Assembly (NCBI GenBank): GCA_965279065.1
Contig: OZ257134.1
Coordinates: 2,542,001-2,606,000, forward strand
Reading direction: 5' to 3'
Length of the DNA: 64,000 nt
Origin: JAKAXS01 sp965279065
GTDB lineage: Bacteria > Pseudomonadota > Alphaproteobacteria > Rhizobiales > Hyphomicrobiaceae
Shown: in pieces, positions 17,608 to 25,994 of the stretch
How positions within the stretch are numbered: the stretch's first letter is position 1
Layout of the letters: every line of letters starts with the position of its first letter
Program-made: the position numbers and the translations under genes
The notes under the pieces: generated by a model
The model's input: only the letters and a program-made list of their open reading frames with translations
What the model was told of the DNA's origin: nothing
Databases searched by the model: none

Positions 17608-17916
17608 ATGATTGTCGAATACATACGCTATCAGCTCACAAATCACACGGCCGATGAACTGATCGAAGCCTATGCCAAGGCGGCACGCCATCTCAGCGCG
17701 TCACCCCATTGCCTATCCTATGAACTCAGCCGCTGCGAGGAAGATCCTGCCAGCGTCACGCTGAGGATAGAATGGGATTCGACAGCCGGGCACATCGACG
17801 GCTTTCGCAAAAGCCCCGAATTTCCCCCGTTTCTCCGCCTGATCCGGCCCTACTTTGCCGAGATTGCCGAAATGCGCCACTACGCCCCGACCGATGTCGC
17901 TTGGCGCCGCCCGTAA
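17608..17916 (+). CDS. putative antibiotic biosynthesis monooxygenase (ABM) domain protein
   Basis: A 102-residue single-domain protein. It starts MIVEYIRYQL and has an acidic amphipathic helix (ADELIEAYAKAARHL). LSYELSRCEEDPASVTLRIEWDS and the HIDGFRKSPEFPPF segment are typical of dimeric ferredoxin-like ABM / quinol monooxygenase-like proteins. It probably binds or oxidises a small aromatic or quinone-like compound, but no substrate can be assigned. The ATG at 17608 was chosen over an upstream GTG because it matches the domain start. Confidence 0.65.
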   Translation: MIVEYIRYQLTNHTADELIEAYAKAARHLSASPHCLSYELSRCEEDPASVTLRIEWDSTAGHIDGFRKSPEFPPFLRLIRPYFAEIAEMRHYAPTDVAWRRP

Positions 17917-17977
17917 CGTTGAAAAATAACGAGAAATGTCCGAAAATCGATGGTGTTCGCGCTGCTTGGCCAATCAG

Positions 17978-18006
17978 TTGCCAAACCGCCCCTGAAACCG
18001 CTATAA
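17978..18006 (+). promoter_or_regulatory. predicted sigma-70-type promoter of rplY
   Basis: TTGCCA at 17978-17983 and CTATAA at 18001-18006 are separated by exactly 17 bases, about 85 bases before the rplY start codon. The spacing and motifs fit a housekeeping promoter; this is a visual match only. Confidence 0.5.
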
Positions 18007-18089
18007 GCCCGCCATCTCAAGCAAATGCGTGAGACGCCGCCCGGCACCCTTGGAGGCCGTGAGCGGCTAATTTCGATTGGAGACAGCCC

Positions 18090-18863
18090 ATGGCTCAGCA
18101 AACAGTTGCTTTTGCTGCCACGGCGCGCCCGCGTGCAGGCAAGGGGGCCGCACGTCAAGCTCGTCGTGAAGGAAAAGTACCCGCCGTTATCTACGGCGAC
18201 AACCAGACGCCCCTTACCATTGCGCTCGACTACAACGAGCTGTGGAAGCAGGTCCTCAAGGGCCACTTCACCTCGACGGTGATCGAACTCAATCTCGACG
18301 GCAAGATGCATCGCGTGATCCCGCGCGACCTGCAGCTCGATCCCGTCAAGGATCTGCCGCTGCACGTCGACTTCCTGCGTATCGGCAAGGATGGCATCAT
18401 CCGCGTCAATGTTCCGGTCAAGTTCATCAACGAAGGCCAGTCGCCTGGATTGAAGCGCGGCGGCGTCCTCAACATCGTCCGTCACGACATCGAGGTCTAC
18501 GCGCCCTACGACAAGATCCCCTCTGGCTTCGAGATCAGCCTAGAGGGCCTGGAAATCGGCCGCTCCATTCACGTCTCGGCCATCATCATGCCGGAAGACG
18601 TGCGCCCGGTGATCCAGAACCGTGACTTCACTGTCGCCACCATTGCCGGCGCCGTGAAGCAGGAAGAAGAAACGCCGGCCGCCGGCGCTGCTCCGGCCGA
18701 AGGTGCTGCCGCCGCAGGTGCCGCAAAGGGCGCGGCTCCCGCCAAGGGTGCGGCTCCTGCAGCCGGTGCCAAGGCTGCCGCCGCGGCCCCTGCTGCCGGC
18801 GCCAAGGCTGCGGCTCCAGCAGCCGGTGCCAAGGCTGCGGCTCCCGCAGCCAAGAAGAAGTAA
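18090..18863 (+). CDS. rplY: 50S ribosomal protein L25 / general stress protein Ctc
   Basis: A 257-residue long-form L25 (TL5/Ctc family) that binds 5S rRNA. The N-terminal RNA-binding domain has GKGAARQARREGKVPAVIYG and HFTSTVIELNLDGK. The C-terminal beta domain includes VPVKFINEGQSPGLKRGG and IEVYAPYDKIP. The last 60 residues are an Ala/Pro/Lys/Gly low-complexity tail with repeated GAKAA and AAPA units, encoded by imperfect repeats; such tails are common in alphaproteobacteria. Its gene order with pth and ychF downstream is widely conserved. Confidence 0.95.
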   Translation: MAQQTVAFAATARPRAGKGAARQARREGKVPAVIYGDNQTPLTIALDYNELWKQVLKGHFTSTVIELNLDGKMHRVIPRDLQLDPVKDLPLHVDFLRIGKDGIIRVNVPVKFINEGQSPGLKRGGVLNIVRHDIEVYAPYDKIPSGFEISLEGLEIGRSIHVSAIIMPEDVRPVIQNRDFTVATIAGAVKQEEETPAAGAAPAEGAAAAGAAKGAAPAKGAAPAAGAKAAAAAPAAGAKAAAPAAGAKAAAPAAKKK

Positions 18864-18882
18864 GCGTCGCTGTCAGACAACG

Positions 18883-18909
18883 GGCTTCAGGAGAAACCCT
18901 CCTGAAGCC
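18883..18909 (+). terminator. hairpin after rplY
   Basis: GGCTTCAGGAG and CTCCTGAAGCC form a perfect 11-bp stem with a 5-base loop shortly after the stop codon. No T-run follows, so it may be an RNA 3'-end stabiliser working with the next hairpin. Confidence 0.5.
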
Positions 18910-18916
18910 GATCGAT

Positions 18917-18944
18917 CGAGGGGCATTGGCCCCTCGAATTGTTT
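18917..18944 (+). terminator. second hairpin after rplY
   Basis: CGAGGGGC, loop ATTG and GCCCCTCG make a perfect 8-bp stem, followed by AATTGTTT. Probable intrinsic terminator between rplY and pth. Confidence 0.6.
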
Positions 18945-18957
18945 GCGGACCTCCAGA

Positions 18958-19000
18958 GTACTTCCGGAAAAGCGTGCAGCGGTTTTCCGAAGAGAAGCAC
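18958..19000 (+). repeat. 43-nt intergenic palindromic repeat, copy 2
   Basis: Same core as the copies at 5742 and 25995. The outer arms are GTACTTC and GAAGCAC (one mismatch); inner arms CGGAAAA/TTTTCCG are intact. It lies in the rplY-pth spacer, just 25 bases before the pth start. Confidence 0.8.
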
Positions 19001-19025
19001 GCAACACTAAACCAAAGACAGGGCC

Positions 19026-19775
19026 ATGAAGCTGCTCGTCGGCCTCGGCAATCCCGGATCCAAATATGCCAGAAACCGTCACAACATCGGTTTCATGGCC
19101 GTGGAGCGCATTGCCGAACGCCACGCCTTCGGCCCCTGGAAGAAGAAATTCCACGGCCTGGCCTCCGACGGCGAACTCGGCGGCGAGCGCGTTTTGCTTC
19201 TGAAGCCCGACACCTACATGAACGAGAGTGGCCGCAGCGTCGGCGAAGCCGCCCGCTTTCTCAAGATCGGCCTGGACGACATCTACGTCTTCCACGATGA
19301 GCTCGATCTCGCGCCGCAGAAGGTGAAGGTCAAGGCGGGCGGCGGCAACGCCGGTCACAACGGCCTACGTTCCATCACGGCCCACCTCGGCAATGACTAC
19401 AAGCGCGTGCGCCTCGGCATCGGGCACCCGGGCTCGAAGGATGTTGTCGTCCACCACGTTTTGGGCGATTTCGCCAAAGCTGATGCCGAATGGGTCGACG
19501 AGATGCTGGATGCCGTATCAGCGGCAGCCGGCCGCCTGGCGAAAGGCGACGACAGCCGCTTCCTGACCGACGTCGCCAAGGCACTCGGCACCATGGAAAG
19601 TGGCAAGAACGACAAGCCGCCGAAGGGAGCGCCGGTCGAACAACTGCCGCGCAGCCCAGGACAAGGTCGCCACCCGGCCGGCGACCGTGCCGCCAAACAG
19701 AAGTCGGCCCTCGCCGAAAACCTGAAAAAATGGCTCGCAGGGCGGGCCGGCAACGACACGAAGGACAAAGACTAG
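19026..19775 (+). CDS. pth: peptidyl-tRNA hydrolase
   Basis: Frees tRNA from peptidyl-tRNA that dropped off ribosomes. Key residues are visible: LVGLGNPGSKYARNRHNIGF with the catalytic His, KPDTYMNESG, FHDELDL with the conserved Asp, and GGGNAGHNGLRSI. At 249 residues it is about 50 longer than the classical enzyme. The extra C-terminal part is Lys/Arg/Gly-rich (residues about 195-249) and probably disordered. ychF starts at the base after its stop codon, so the two are co-translated. Confidence 0.95.
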   Translation: MKLLVGLGNPGSKYARNRHNIGFMAVERIAERHAFGPWKKKFHGLASDGELGGERVLLLKPDTYMNESGRSVGEAARFLKIGLDDIYVFHDELDLAPQKVKVKAGGGNAGHNGLRSITAHLGNDYKRVRLGIGHPGSKDVVVHHVLGDFAKADAEWVDEMLDAVSAAAGRLAKGDDSRFLTDVAKALGTMESGKNDKPPKGAPVEQLPRSPGQGRHPAGDRAAKQKSALAENLKKWLAGRAGNDTKDKD

Positions 19776-20873
19776 ATGGGTTTCAAATGCGGCATCGTTG
19801 GTCTGCCGAACGTCGGCAAATCGACGCTCTTCAATGCATTGACGCAGACGGCATCGGCGGAGGCGGCCAACTATCCGTTCTGCACCATCGAACCCAACGT
19901 CGGTGAAGTCGGCGTGCCCGATGACCGGCTGGACAAGCTCGCCGCCATCGCCAAGTCGGCGCAGATCATTCCGACGCGCCTCACCTTCGTCGACATCGCC
20001 GGCCTGGTCCGCGGCGCCTCGAAAGGCGAGGGCCTGGGCAACAAGTTCCTGTCGCACATCCGCGAAGTCGATGCCGTCGCCTACGTCCTGCGCTGCTTCG
20101 AGGACGGCGACATCACCCACGTCGAAAACCGCATCGACCCGACCGCCGACGCCGATGTCGTCGAAACCGAACTGATGCTCGCCGATATGGAAAGCCTTGA
20201 GAAGCGCATCCAGCCGATCGAGAAAAAGGCCAAGACCGGCGACAAGGACTCGAAGATCCAGCTCGCGGTCATGGAGAAGGCGCTTGCACCGCTGCGCGAA
20301 GGTCGGCCCGCACGCACCGCCCAGGTGACACCCGAAGAACTGCCAATATTCCGCGCCCTGCAGCTGCTGACGTCCAAGCCCGTCGTCTATGTCTGCAACG
20401 TCGAGGAATCGGCCGCAGCCTCGGGCAACGCCTTCTCGGACCAGGTCGCCGAAAAGGCCAAGGCCGAAGGCGCCGCGTGCGTCATCATCTCCGCCAAAAT
20501 CGAGTCTGAATTCGCCGGCCTTCCCGACGCGGATCGCGCCGAATTCCTGGCCGAGATGGGCCTGGAGGAACCCGGCCTCAACCGCCTGATCCGCGCCGGC
20601 TACGGACTGCTCGACCTCGTGACTTACTTTACGGTCGGTCCCAAGGAGGCACGCGCCTGGACTATCACGCGCGGAACCAAAGGCCCGGCCGCAGCCGGCG
20701 TCATCCACACGGATTTCGAGAAGGGCTTTATCCGCGCCGAAACGATCGCCTACGACGACTACGTAGCGCTCGGTGGCGAAGTCGGCGCCAAGGACAACGG
20801 CAAGATGCGCCTAGAAGGCAAGGACTACGTCGTCAAGGACGGCGACGTCATGCACTTCCGCTTCGCCAACTAA
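19776..20873 (+). CDS. ychF: redox-regulated ATPase/GTPase YchF (Obg family)
   Basis: A 365-residue P-loop protein with G1 GLPNVGKSTLFNALT and G3 FVDIAGLVRGAS. The usual YchF G4 variant occurs around VYVCNVEE, and a C-terminal TGS domain includes VIHTDFEKGFIRAETIAYDDY. YchF binds ATP preferentially and is associated with ribosomes and oxidative stress responses. Its ATG immediately follows the pth stop codon. Length and domain order are normal. Confidence 0.95.
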   Translation: MGFKCGIVGLPNVGKSTLFNALTQTASAEAANYPFCTIEPNVGEVGVPDDRLDKLAAIAKSAQIIPTRLTFVDIAGLVRGASKGEGLGNKFLSHIREVDAVAYVLRCFEDGDITHVENRIDPTADADVVETELMLADMESLEKRIQPIEKKAKTGDKDSKIQLAVMEKALAPLREGRPARTAQVTPEELPIFRALQLLTSKPVVYVCNVEESAAASGNAFSDQVAEKAKAEGAACVIISAKIESEFAGLPDADRAEFLAEMGLEEPGLNRLIRAGYGLLDLVTYFTVGPKEARAWTITRGTKGPAAAGVIHTDFEKGFIRAETIAYDDYVALGGEVGAKDNGKMRLEGKDYVVKDGDVMHFRFAN

Positions 20874-20880
20874 GACGAGA

Positions 20881-21810
20881 CTACGCGATCGCGCGCTCGA
20901 CGCGACGAATGATCGGCGAGGGAGAAGCGCTGTCGGCGTCCACATGCCCGCCGTCGGTCATGACGCAATTGCGCCCACCGCGCTTGGCCGCATAGAGAGC
21001 GTTGTCCGCACGTTTCAGAAGATCGGCCGGCGTATCGCCGCGCACGTACTCGCTGACGCCGAAGCTGCACGTCGCTCCAAACAGGCCGTCGTTCCCCGGG
21101 TAGCGCATGCTCGCGAACTGCTCGCGCAGACCTTCCGCCAGCCGCATCGCCTCGGCGCGCGACGCCCCTGGGATGATGATGGCGAACTCTTCGCCGCCCA
21201 ACCGCCCCACGATACCGGGCACGCTGGCAGCATTTGCCGAAACCGCCTGGATGACCTCATCGCCGACGTCGTGCCCCTGGCAATCGTTGATCGCCTTGAA
21301 GTGATCGATGTCGAACATGATCGCCGCCAGCTTGTCCGACGACGACGTCTGCTCGATGGCTCCGTCGAGCCGCGCAAAGAACGCGCGCCGGTTGAACAGC
21401 CCGCTCAGCGGGTCGCGTTCGGCAAGCTCCAGTAATTTCTTCTGTGCCGCGAGCAGCCGTTCGGCGGCGCGCAGGCGCGCGACGAGCGCCTCCGGCTGCG
21501 GCGGCTTCTCGATGAACTCATCGGCGCCGCTGTCCAGTGCCTCCGCCAGGCTGCTGGCGTTGGTTTGCGATGACATGACGATGACATAGATCGGCCGGCT
21601 TAGCGTCCGCACGCGCCAGGCCAGTTCCATGCCCGACAACGGCGTCACTTCCAGGCTGGTCATCAGCACGTCGACCGACATGTCGCCCTCGACGAAGTCC
21701 AGCGCGTCCTTGGCATCAATGAAGGCCGACACGTAGTGGCCACGCGGTTCCAGAACGGAAGCAATGACCCGGTGCACCACCTTGCTGGGATCGACGACGA
21801 CAATATGCAT
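20881..21810 (-). CDS. diguanylate cyclase with a degenerate receiver domain
   Basis: A 309-residue protein. The N-terminal receiver-like domain (residues 1-115) aligns with CheY-type domains, but the phosphoacceptor Asp position holds Ser52 in VDVLMTSLEV; Lys near residue 102 in EKP is kept. The C-terminal GGDEF domain (about 130-285) has an intact GGEEF active site near 205-209, plus FDIDHFKAIND and YAAKRGGRN. The inhibitory RxxD site is absent. It should make cyclic di-GMP from GTP in the cytoplasm, apparently without phosphorylation control and without the usual product-inhibition site. It is monocistronic and convergent with ychF. Confidence 0.88.
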   Translation of the reverse strand: MHIVVVDPSKVVHRVIASVLEPRGHYVSAFIDAKDALDFVEGDMSVDVLMTSLEVTPLSGMELAWRVRTLSRPIYVIVMSSQTNASSLAEALDSGADEFIEKPPQPEALVARLRAAERLLAAQKKLLELAERDPLSGLFNRRAFFARLDGAIEQTSSSDKLAAIMFDIDHFKAINDCQGHDVGDEVIQAVSANAASVPGIVGRLGGEEFAIIIPGASRAEAMRLAEGLREQFASMRYPGNDGLFGATCSFGVSEYVRGDTPADLLKRADNALYAAKRGGRNCVMTDGGHVDADSASPSPIIRRVERAIA

Positions 21811-22011
21811 TGGGTGGGTCCTTGGCGCGCGGGCGCCAAAAAGGCGCCCACGGCCAATCTGGAGCCATTACCCTTTCGGAACCGTTAAATGAAGCCGGCG
21901 ACGGCTCGGCCGGCTGCAATCGATTTGACCGGCAGCGTAACTCGCCCGTCATTTATTGTTTAAACCACTGCAGCTAGACTGGCGACGCAAGCCAACCTCG
22001 AGAGCGGTTCG

Positions 22012-22437
22012 ATGGTTCGCACCAAGGAAGATGCCGAAGCCCTGATGGAACATGTCTTCGACGCGTGGAACGCGCGAGACATCCCGTCGATGTTGACATA
22101 CTTCTGCGACGATCTGGTCTTCGTCGAGCACGCGGGCGAAGGCGGCACGGGCTTCAAGGTGCGACACGGCGCAAATGCCTTCGGCGACTACCTGCAAACC
22201 TATCTCGACGTCGCCGACTGCGTATCGGTCGTCAACTTTCTGACTTTTGACGGAATCTATGTCCGCACCGTCATCGGTTTCTCAGTCGTGCATCGCGCCA
22301 AGAAGATGAAATTCGTCGGCCGGTTCCGCCAGGTCATTCGCCTGCGCGGCAATCGCATTTCCCATCTCGACGAGTATCACGACGTGGATGCGTCGGCGAC
22401 CTTCTGGGAGATGGTCGATTCTGGAGATGGTCCATAG
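22012..22437 (+). CDS. SnoaL-like / NTF2-like domain protein
   Basis: A 141-residue single-domain protein with the NTF2-like pattern. A leading helix pair (EDAEALMEHVFDAWNARDIPSML) precedes TYFCDDLVFVEHA. Later strands (VRTVIGFSVVHRAKKM and FRQVIRLRGNRISHLDEYHD) end in the typical WEM. Such folds serve as small-molecule isomerases, dehydratases or binding modules. No substrate can be inferred. It diverges from the diguanylate cyclase gene and converges on the NYN gene, with 8 bases between stops. Confidence 0.7.
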   Translation: MVRTKEDAEALMEHVFDAWNARDIPSMLTYFCDDLVFVEHAGEGGTGFKVRHGANAFGDYLQTYLDVADCVSVVNFLTFDGIYVRTVIGFSVVHRAKKMKFVGRFRQVIRLRGNRISHLDEYHDVDASATFWEMVDSGDGP

Positions 22438-22445
22438 CAGACCAT

Positions 22446-23054
22446 CTACTGCTCGTTGATATCCTGCTTGCTCTTGCGCGGGGCTCGTTGCGCCCTGACC
22501 TTCTTGGGTTTCACGGAACCCATGTCTTTCGCAACGTGCTCGGCAATGTCGGCGATATCAATGAACTGATCCGCCTTGCGCCGCAGCTCATCGGCAATCA
22601 TCGGCGGACGCAGTTGCAGGGTGGATACTACCGAAACCCGGCGCCCGCGCCACTTCAAGGCGTCGACCAGCGGACTCAGCACAGCGTCGCCGGAAAACAA
22701 CACGATGTGGTCGACCAATGGGGCGATCTCGAGCGCGTCGACCGCCATACGGACGTTGAGGAAGTTCTTGTTGCTGCGGCGCCCCGAGGATTCGTTCTCC
22801 CGCCCCGAGCAGGCTACTGTGCTGTAGCCGTTGTACTCTAGCCAATCTGTCAACGGCCTCAGCGACGCTTCTTCCTCGTCGTCGCGATCGATATGATAGA
22901 ATTGTATTCTGACCAGGTGGGCAATGCCCTGGAAAAATCCGAGGATTTTTTTGAAGTCAATATCGAGGCCCATGCCTCCGACGGTCGCCCGAAGCTCAGG
23001 CCCGTCGATGAACACGGCTAGGCGCTCGGTCTTCGCAAAATTCATGCGCATCAT
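22446..23054 (-). CDS. NYN (LabA/DUF88) domain protein with altered catalytic motifs
   Basis: A 202-residue protein of the LabA/NYN family, a PIN-like RNase fold. The opening strand reads RLAVFIDGPELR, where the family usually has FIDGxN. The later motif reads VLFSGDAVLSPLV, where active members have SGDxDF, so one acidic residue and the Asn are replaced. RRVSVVSTLQ is the usual following strand. A Lys/Arg-rich C-terminal tail (KPKKVRAQRAPRKSK) could bind nucleic acid. The protein may be a binding rather than a cutting member. It has its own upstream region of about 200 bases. Confidence 0.75.
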   Translation of the reverse strand: MMRMNFAKTERLAVFIDGPELRATVGGMGLDIDFKKILGFFQGIAHLVRIQFYHIDRDDEEEASLRPLTDWLEYNGYSTVACSGRENESSGRRSNKNFLNVRMAVDALEIAPLVDHIVLFSGDAVLSPLVDALKWRGRRVSVVSTLQLRPPMIADELRRKADQFIDIADIAEHVAKDMGSVKPKKVRAQRAPRKSKQDINEQ

Positions 23055-23255
23055 CCCTTGCAGAGGTCGTTGAAGCGAAACCGCAATGTTGTTGTGTTGC
23101 GAATTCGCCGAAGCCCCCCGCAGAGCTGCCGGCTGAATAGGTCTTAATCCAACAAATAGATTTACAGGACGCTAACCTCCCCGAACAGGCCGAACTAAGG
23201 CAAACCGCACTTGGTTCGGAATATTATGCCCAGCAATGCACAAGTTACGCGGTCG

Positions 23256-24359
23256 TCAGACCACAGACTTAAGAGCGCACTCAGGGTAAAGCGAACTTAA
23301 CCCCTCTCGGCTGGCTTGAGTGACGCCTCGCTCGGTGATGAGCCCCGACACCAGTCGCGACGGCGTGACGTCGAACGCCGGATTGGCCGCTGGCGAGCCC
23401 GGCGCCGCAATCTCCATTTCGGCGACGCTGCCATCAGCCAACCGCCCCGTCATCTTCAGAACCTCGTCCGCCGAGCGCTCTTCGATCGGAATGTCGGCGC
23501 CCCGGGAGATCCTCCAATCGATCGTCGAGTACGGCAAGGCAACGTAAAACGGCACGTTGTTGTCGTGCGCCGCCAGCGCCTTGAGATAGGTGCCGATCTT
23601 GTTGGCGACATCGCCGTTGGCACTGACGCGATCCGTACCGACGATGACGAGGTCGACTTCGCCGCGCTGCATCAGGTGACCGCCCGCGTTGTCGGCGATA
23701 ATCGTGTGCGGAACGCCGTGGCACCCCAGCTCGAATGCCGTGAGCGAAGCACCCTGATTGCGCGGTCGGGTCTCGTCGACCCAAACATGTACGGGGATAC
23801 CGGAATTGAAGGCGTGATAGATCGGCGACGTCGCCGTCCCCCAGTCGACGCACGCGAGCCACCCGGCATTGCAGTGCGTCAGGATCTGAACCGGCTTGCC
23901 GGCCTTGCGTGTCGCCGTCTCGGCTATGAGCGGTAAACCGTTGACGCCGATGCGGCGGCACGTCTCCACGTCGTCGTCGCAGATCTCAGCCGCCCGCCGG
24001 TAGGCGGCGTCTGCCCGCTCGTGCGGCGGCAGCGGAGACAACTCCGATCGCATCTCCTCCAACGCCCACCGCAGGTTGATCGCCGTCGGCCGCTGCTCGG
24101 CGAGAAATTCCACGGCCTGTGCAAGCGACGCGTCCGAACCATCCTTGCGCATCGCCAGTGCCACGCCATACGCCGCGGTCGCCCCGATGAGGGGCGCGCC
24201 GCGGACTTGCATTGTTCGGATGGCATGAGCCACCGCCGCCAGCGTCGTCAGCGTCAACGTGACGAACGCATGCGGCAGCTTGGTCTGGTCGATGATCTCC
24301 ACCGACCAGCCGTCTTCCTTGATCCAGATTGTGCGATAAGACTTGCCGTCGATATGCAT
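23256..24359 (-). CDS. mtnA: S-methyl-5-thioribose-1-phosphate isomerase
   Basis: Isomerises methylthioribose 1-phosphate to methylthioribulose 1-phosphate in the methionine salvage pathway. Diagnostic parts: MQVRGAPLIGATAAYG, LTHCNAGWLA with the catalytic Cys, VDETRPRNQG, and VIVGTDRVSANGDVANKIGTY with the catalytic Asp. The 367-residue product from ATG 24357-24359 is the usual length; in-frame codons upstream belong to the spacer and the preceding gene. It follows a zinc-ribbon gene by 11 bases, and apt and mtnP lie further upstream on the same strand. Confidence 0.94.
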   Translation of the reverse strand: MHIDGKSYRTIWIKEDGWSVEIIDQTKLPHAFVTLTLTTLAAVAHAIRTMQVRGAPLIGATAAYGVALAMRKDGSDASLAQAVEFLAEQRPTAINLRWALEEMRSELSPLPPHERADAAYRRAAEICDDDVETCRRIGVNGLPLIAETATRKAGKPVQILTHCNAGWLACVDWGTATSPIYHAFNSGIPVHVWVDETRPRNQGASLTAFELGCHGVPHTIIADNAGGHLMQRGEVDLVIVGTDRVSANGDVANKIGTYLKALAAHDNNVPFYVALPYSTIDWRISRGADIPIEERSADEVLKMTGRLADGSVAEMEIAAPGSPAANPAFDVTPSRLVSGLITERGVTQASREGLSSLYPECALKSVV

Positions 24360-24370
24360 CGGCGGACCGC

Positions 24371-24634
24371 TCAGCCGGCCCCTCCTGCAGGCGGCATGCC
24401 GAGCGCGATGTGAAGGGTGTGCTCCAGCCCACAGCTGTCGCAGCTGAGCGCATACCATTCGGCATAAGGCCGGGCCGAGCGGTCTTCGATCCCGAGCCTC
24501 TCGTGGCTGCAACGCGGGCAGGCAACGGCGATCGTCGGGTTGGCGCGCCACGCGCCCATATGCTGCCAGACGGAACTGGCTTCAGCCTGCGTCATTGGTA
24601 CGGCCGGTGTCGCTACGGACATAGCTACATTCAT
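24371..24634 (-). CDS. small zinc-ribbon protein, unknown
   Basis: An 87-residue protein with two CxxC pairs (CPRC near residue 40 and CDSC near residue 67) separated by about 25 residues. This is the spacing of a zinc-ribbon. The region between includes ERLGIEDRSARPYAEWYALS. No other domain is recognisable. The ATG gives MNVAMSVATPAVP; ATG codons at residues 5 or 14 are alternatives. Its stop is 11 bases before the mtnA start, so it is very likely in one transcript with mtnA, but no methionine-salvage role is known. Confidence 0.6.
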   Translation of the reverse strand: MNVAMSVATPAVPMTQAEASSVWQHMGAWRANPTIAVACPRCSHERLGIEDRSARPYAEWYALSCDSCGLEHTLHIALGMPPAGGAG

Positions 24635-24668
24635 GGCGTAATCCCCTTAGGTCTAGCCCCACCCCCGT

Positions 24669-24688
24669 GTTCGCCGCACGCGGCGAAC
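24669..24688 (-). other. perfect hairpin between apt and the zinc-ribbon gene
   Basis: GTTCGCCG, CACG and CGGCGAAC form a perfect 8-bp stem-loop without T-run, 35 bases upstream of the zinc-ribbon start and about 210 bases after apt. It could be a 5'-UTR element or weak terminator. The remaining 266-base spacer shows nothing else. Confidence 0.4.
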
Positions 24689-24900
24689 GAATCGGATGGT
24701 GTGGCGCAACGGTGTCATCTCAATGACCAAACCGAGGGTCGGCCTCAGCTCGCCCAAAACTCCAAGCCGCGAACTTGGTTGCACGCAAATTGCGCAAAAG
24801 CGGACGTCTTCGTCAAACCTCCGCGAAAACAGAAGAAAATCCATGCGCGGAGGTCATGTTGCAGCGCGCACAATTACGAGCGGCCGCAACTCGACGTGGC

Positions 24901-25431
24901 TTAATGCCCTTCGAACGTCACCAACGCGTGACTTTGCACGTTGTGGCTTTTCAGGAGTTTCATGCCGCCAAGATCTGGCAGGTCGATAATGAAAGTCGCC
25001 CCGACGATCTTTCCGCCCGAGCGTTCGAGCAGCTTCACCGCCGCCTCTGCCGTACCGCCGGTCGCGATCAAATCGTCGACGATCAGGATGCGCTCGCCCT
25101 TGGCGATGGCGTCCTCGTGGATTTCGATCACGTCGACCCCGTACTCCAGCGTGTACTCCTGCCCGATCGTCTTCCACGGCAGCTTGCCCTTCTTGCGAAT
25201 GGGCACGAACCCGCAGCCCAAACGGTCGGCCACCGCGCCGCCTAGAATGAAACCGCGAGCCTCGATGCCGGCGACGGCCTGCACTCCCTGATCTTTGTAC
25301 GGCCTCGCCAGGCTGGCGATCGCCTCCTGAAATCCTTCCGCATGCCCGAGCAACGTCGTGACGTCGCGGAAAATGATCCCGGGCTTTGGATAGTCTGGAA
25401 TGCTGCGAATAAGGCTTTTCAGGTCGGGCAA
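24901..25431 (-). CDS. apt: adenine phosphoribosyltransferase
   Basis: Converts adenine and PRPP to AMP. Motifs: LIRSIPDYPKPGIIFRDVT, GIEARGFILGG, and the PRPP loop VDDLIATGGTAEAA. I chose the TTG start at 25429-25431, giving MPDLKSLI. It is preceded by a GAGGAGG ribosome binding site at 5 bases spacing, and the 176-residue length equals the family norm. The alternative ATG at 25507-25509 would add 26 non-conserved residues. Adenine is released by MtnP, encoded nearby. Confidence 0.92.
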   Translation of the reverse strand: MPDLKSLIRSIPDYPKPGIIFRDVTTLLGHAEGFQEAIASLARPYKDQGVQAVAGIEARGFILGGAVADRLGCGFVPIRKKGKLPWKTIGQEYTLEYGVDVIEIHEDAIAKGERILIVDDLIATGGTAEAAVKLLERSGGKIVGATFIIDLPDLGGMKLLKSHNVQSHALVTFEGH

Positions 25432-25436
25432 AGCCA

Positions 25437-25443
25437 CCTCCTC
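25437..25443 (-). promoter_or_regulatory. ribosome binding site that sets the apt start
   Basis: GAGGAGG on the minus strand, 5 bases before TTG 25431. It is one of the best Shine-Dalgarno matches seen in the window, and it argues for the rare start codon. Confidence 0.7.
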
Positions 25444-25560
25444 GTCAAACTGGCGGCGCAAAGTATCAGTAAGGCAGTCAACAGGGTAGGGCGATTGCGG
25501 CGACCTCATTGTGCGTCACCGCGTTGATGTCCTGGCGCGTTGCCGCGTGGAGTGATTGAC

Positions 25561-25992
25561 ATGGCTAATACCGATTTTGCCTTGACCGCAGACGTCGCCG
25601 AATTCGACGACCTGCCCCGTACGCTGCGCCGCGAAAGGGAAGCCCGCGAACGCGAAAAACGAGAACGCGAGTCACGTGACAGGACCGTGACGGCTCCCGT
25701 CGACAGGGAGGACCACCGGAAGGCGACATTCGAGCCGGCCGCGTCGCTTTACGTGCCGCGCGACCAGGACCTCGACCAGCGCGGCTCTGACGAGCTGGAC
25801 TATCCGGCCGCAACCGTAAAGCGCTTCGACGTCCCGTTCTTTCACATGATGGGCTTCTATCTGAAGGGCGTGGTTGCAGCTATTCCCGCGCTCATCCTGC
25901 TGACGGCGATCTGCTGGGGCATGGGCCAACTCATCAAAATCTTCTTCCCCTGGATGCTGAAGGCCCAGATCCTTATCCAGTTCCCGAACTGA
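25561..25992 (+). CDS. hypothetical single-pass membrane protein
   Basis: A 143-residue protein. The first 85 residues are charged and probably disordered, with an Arg/Glu-rich helix (LRREREAREREKRERES). They are followed by one or two hydrophobic segments (FFHMMGFYLKGVVAAIPALI and the following LLTAICWGMGQLIKIFF). The cytoplasmic N-terminus and C-terminal membrane anchor are inferred. ATG 25561 was preferred over 25540. It diverges from apt. No known family is recognised. Confidence 0.6.
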   Translation: MANTDFALTADVAEFDDLPRTLRREREAREREKRERESRDRTVTAPVDREDHRKATFEPAASLYVPRDQDLDQRGSDELDYPAATVKRFDVPFFHMMGFYLKGVVAAIPALILLTAICWGMGQLIKIFFPWMLKAQILIQFPN

Positions 25993-25994
25993 GA

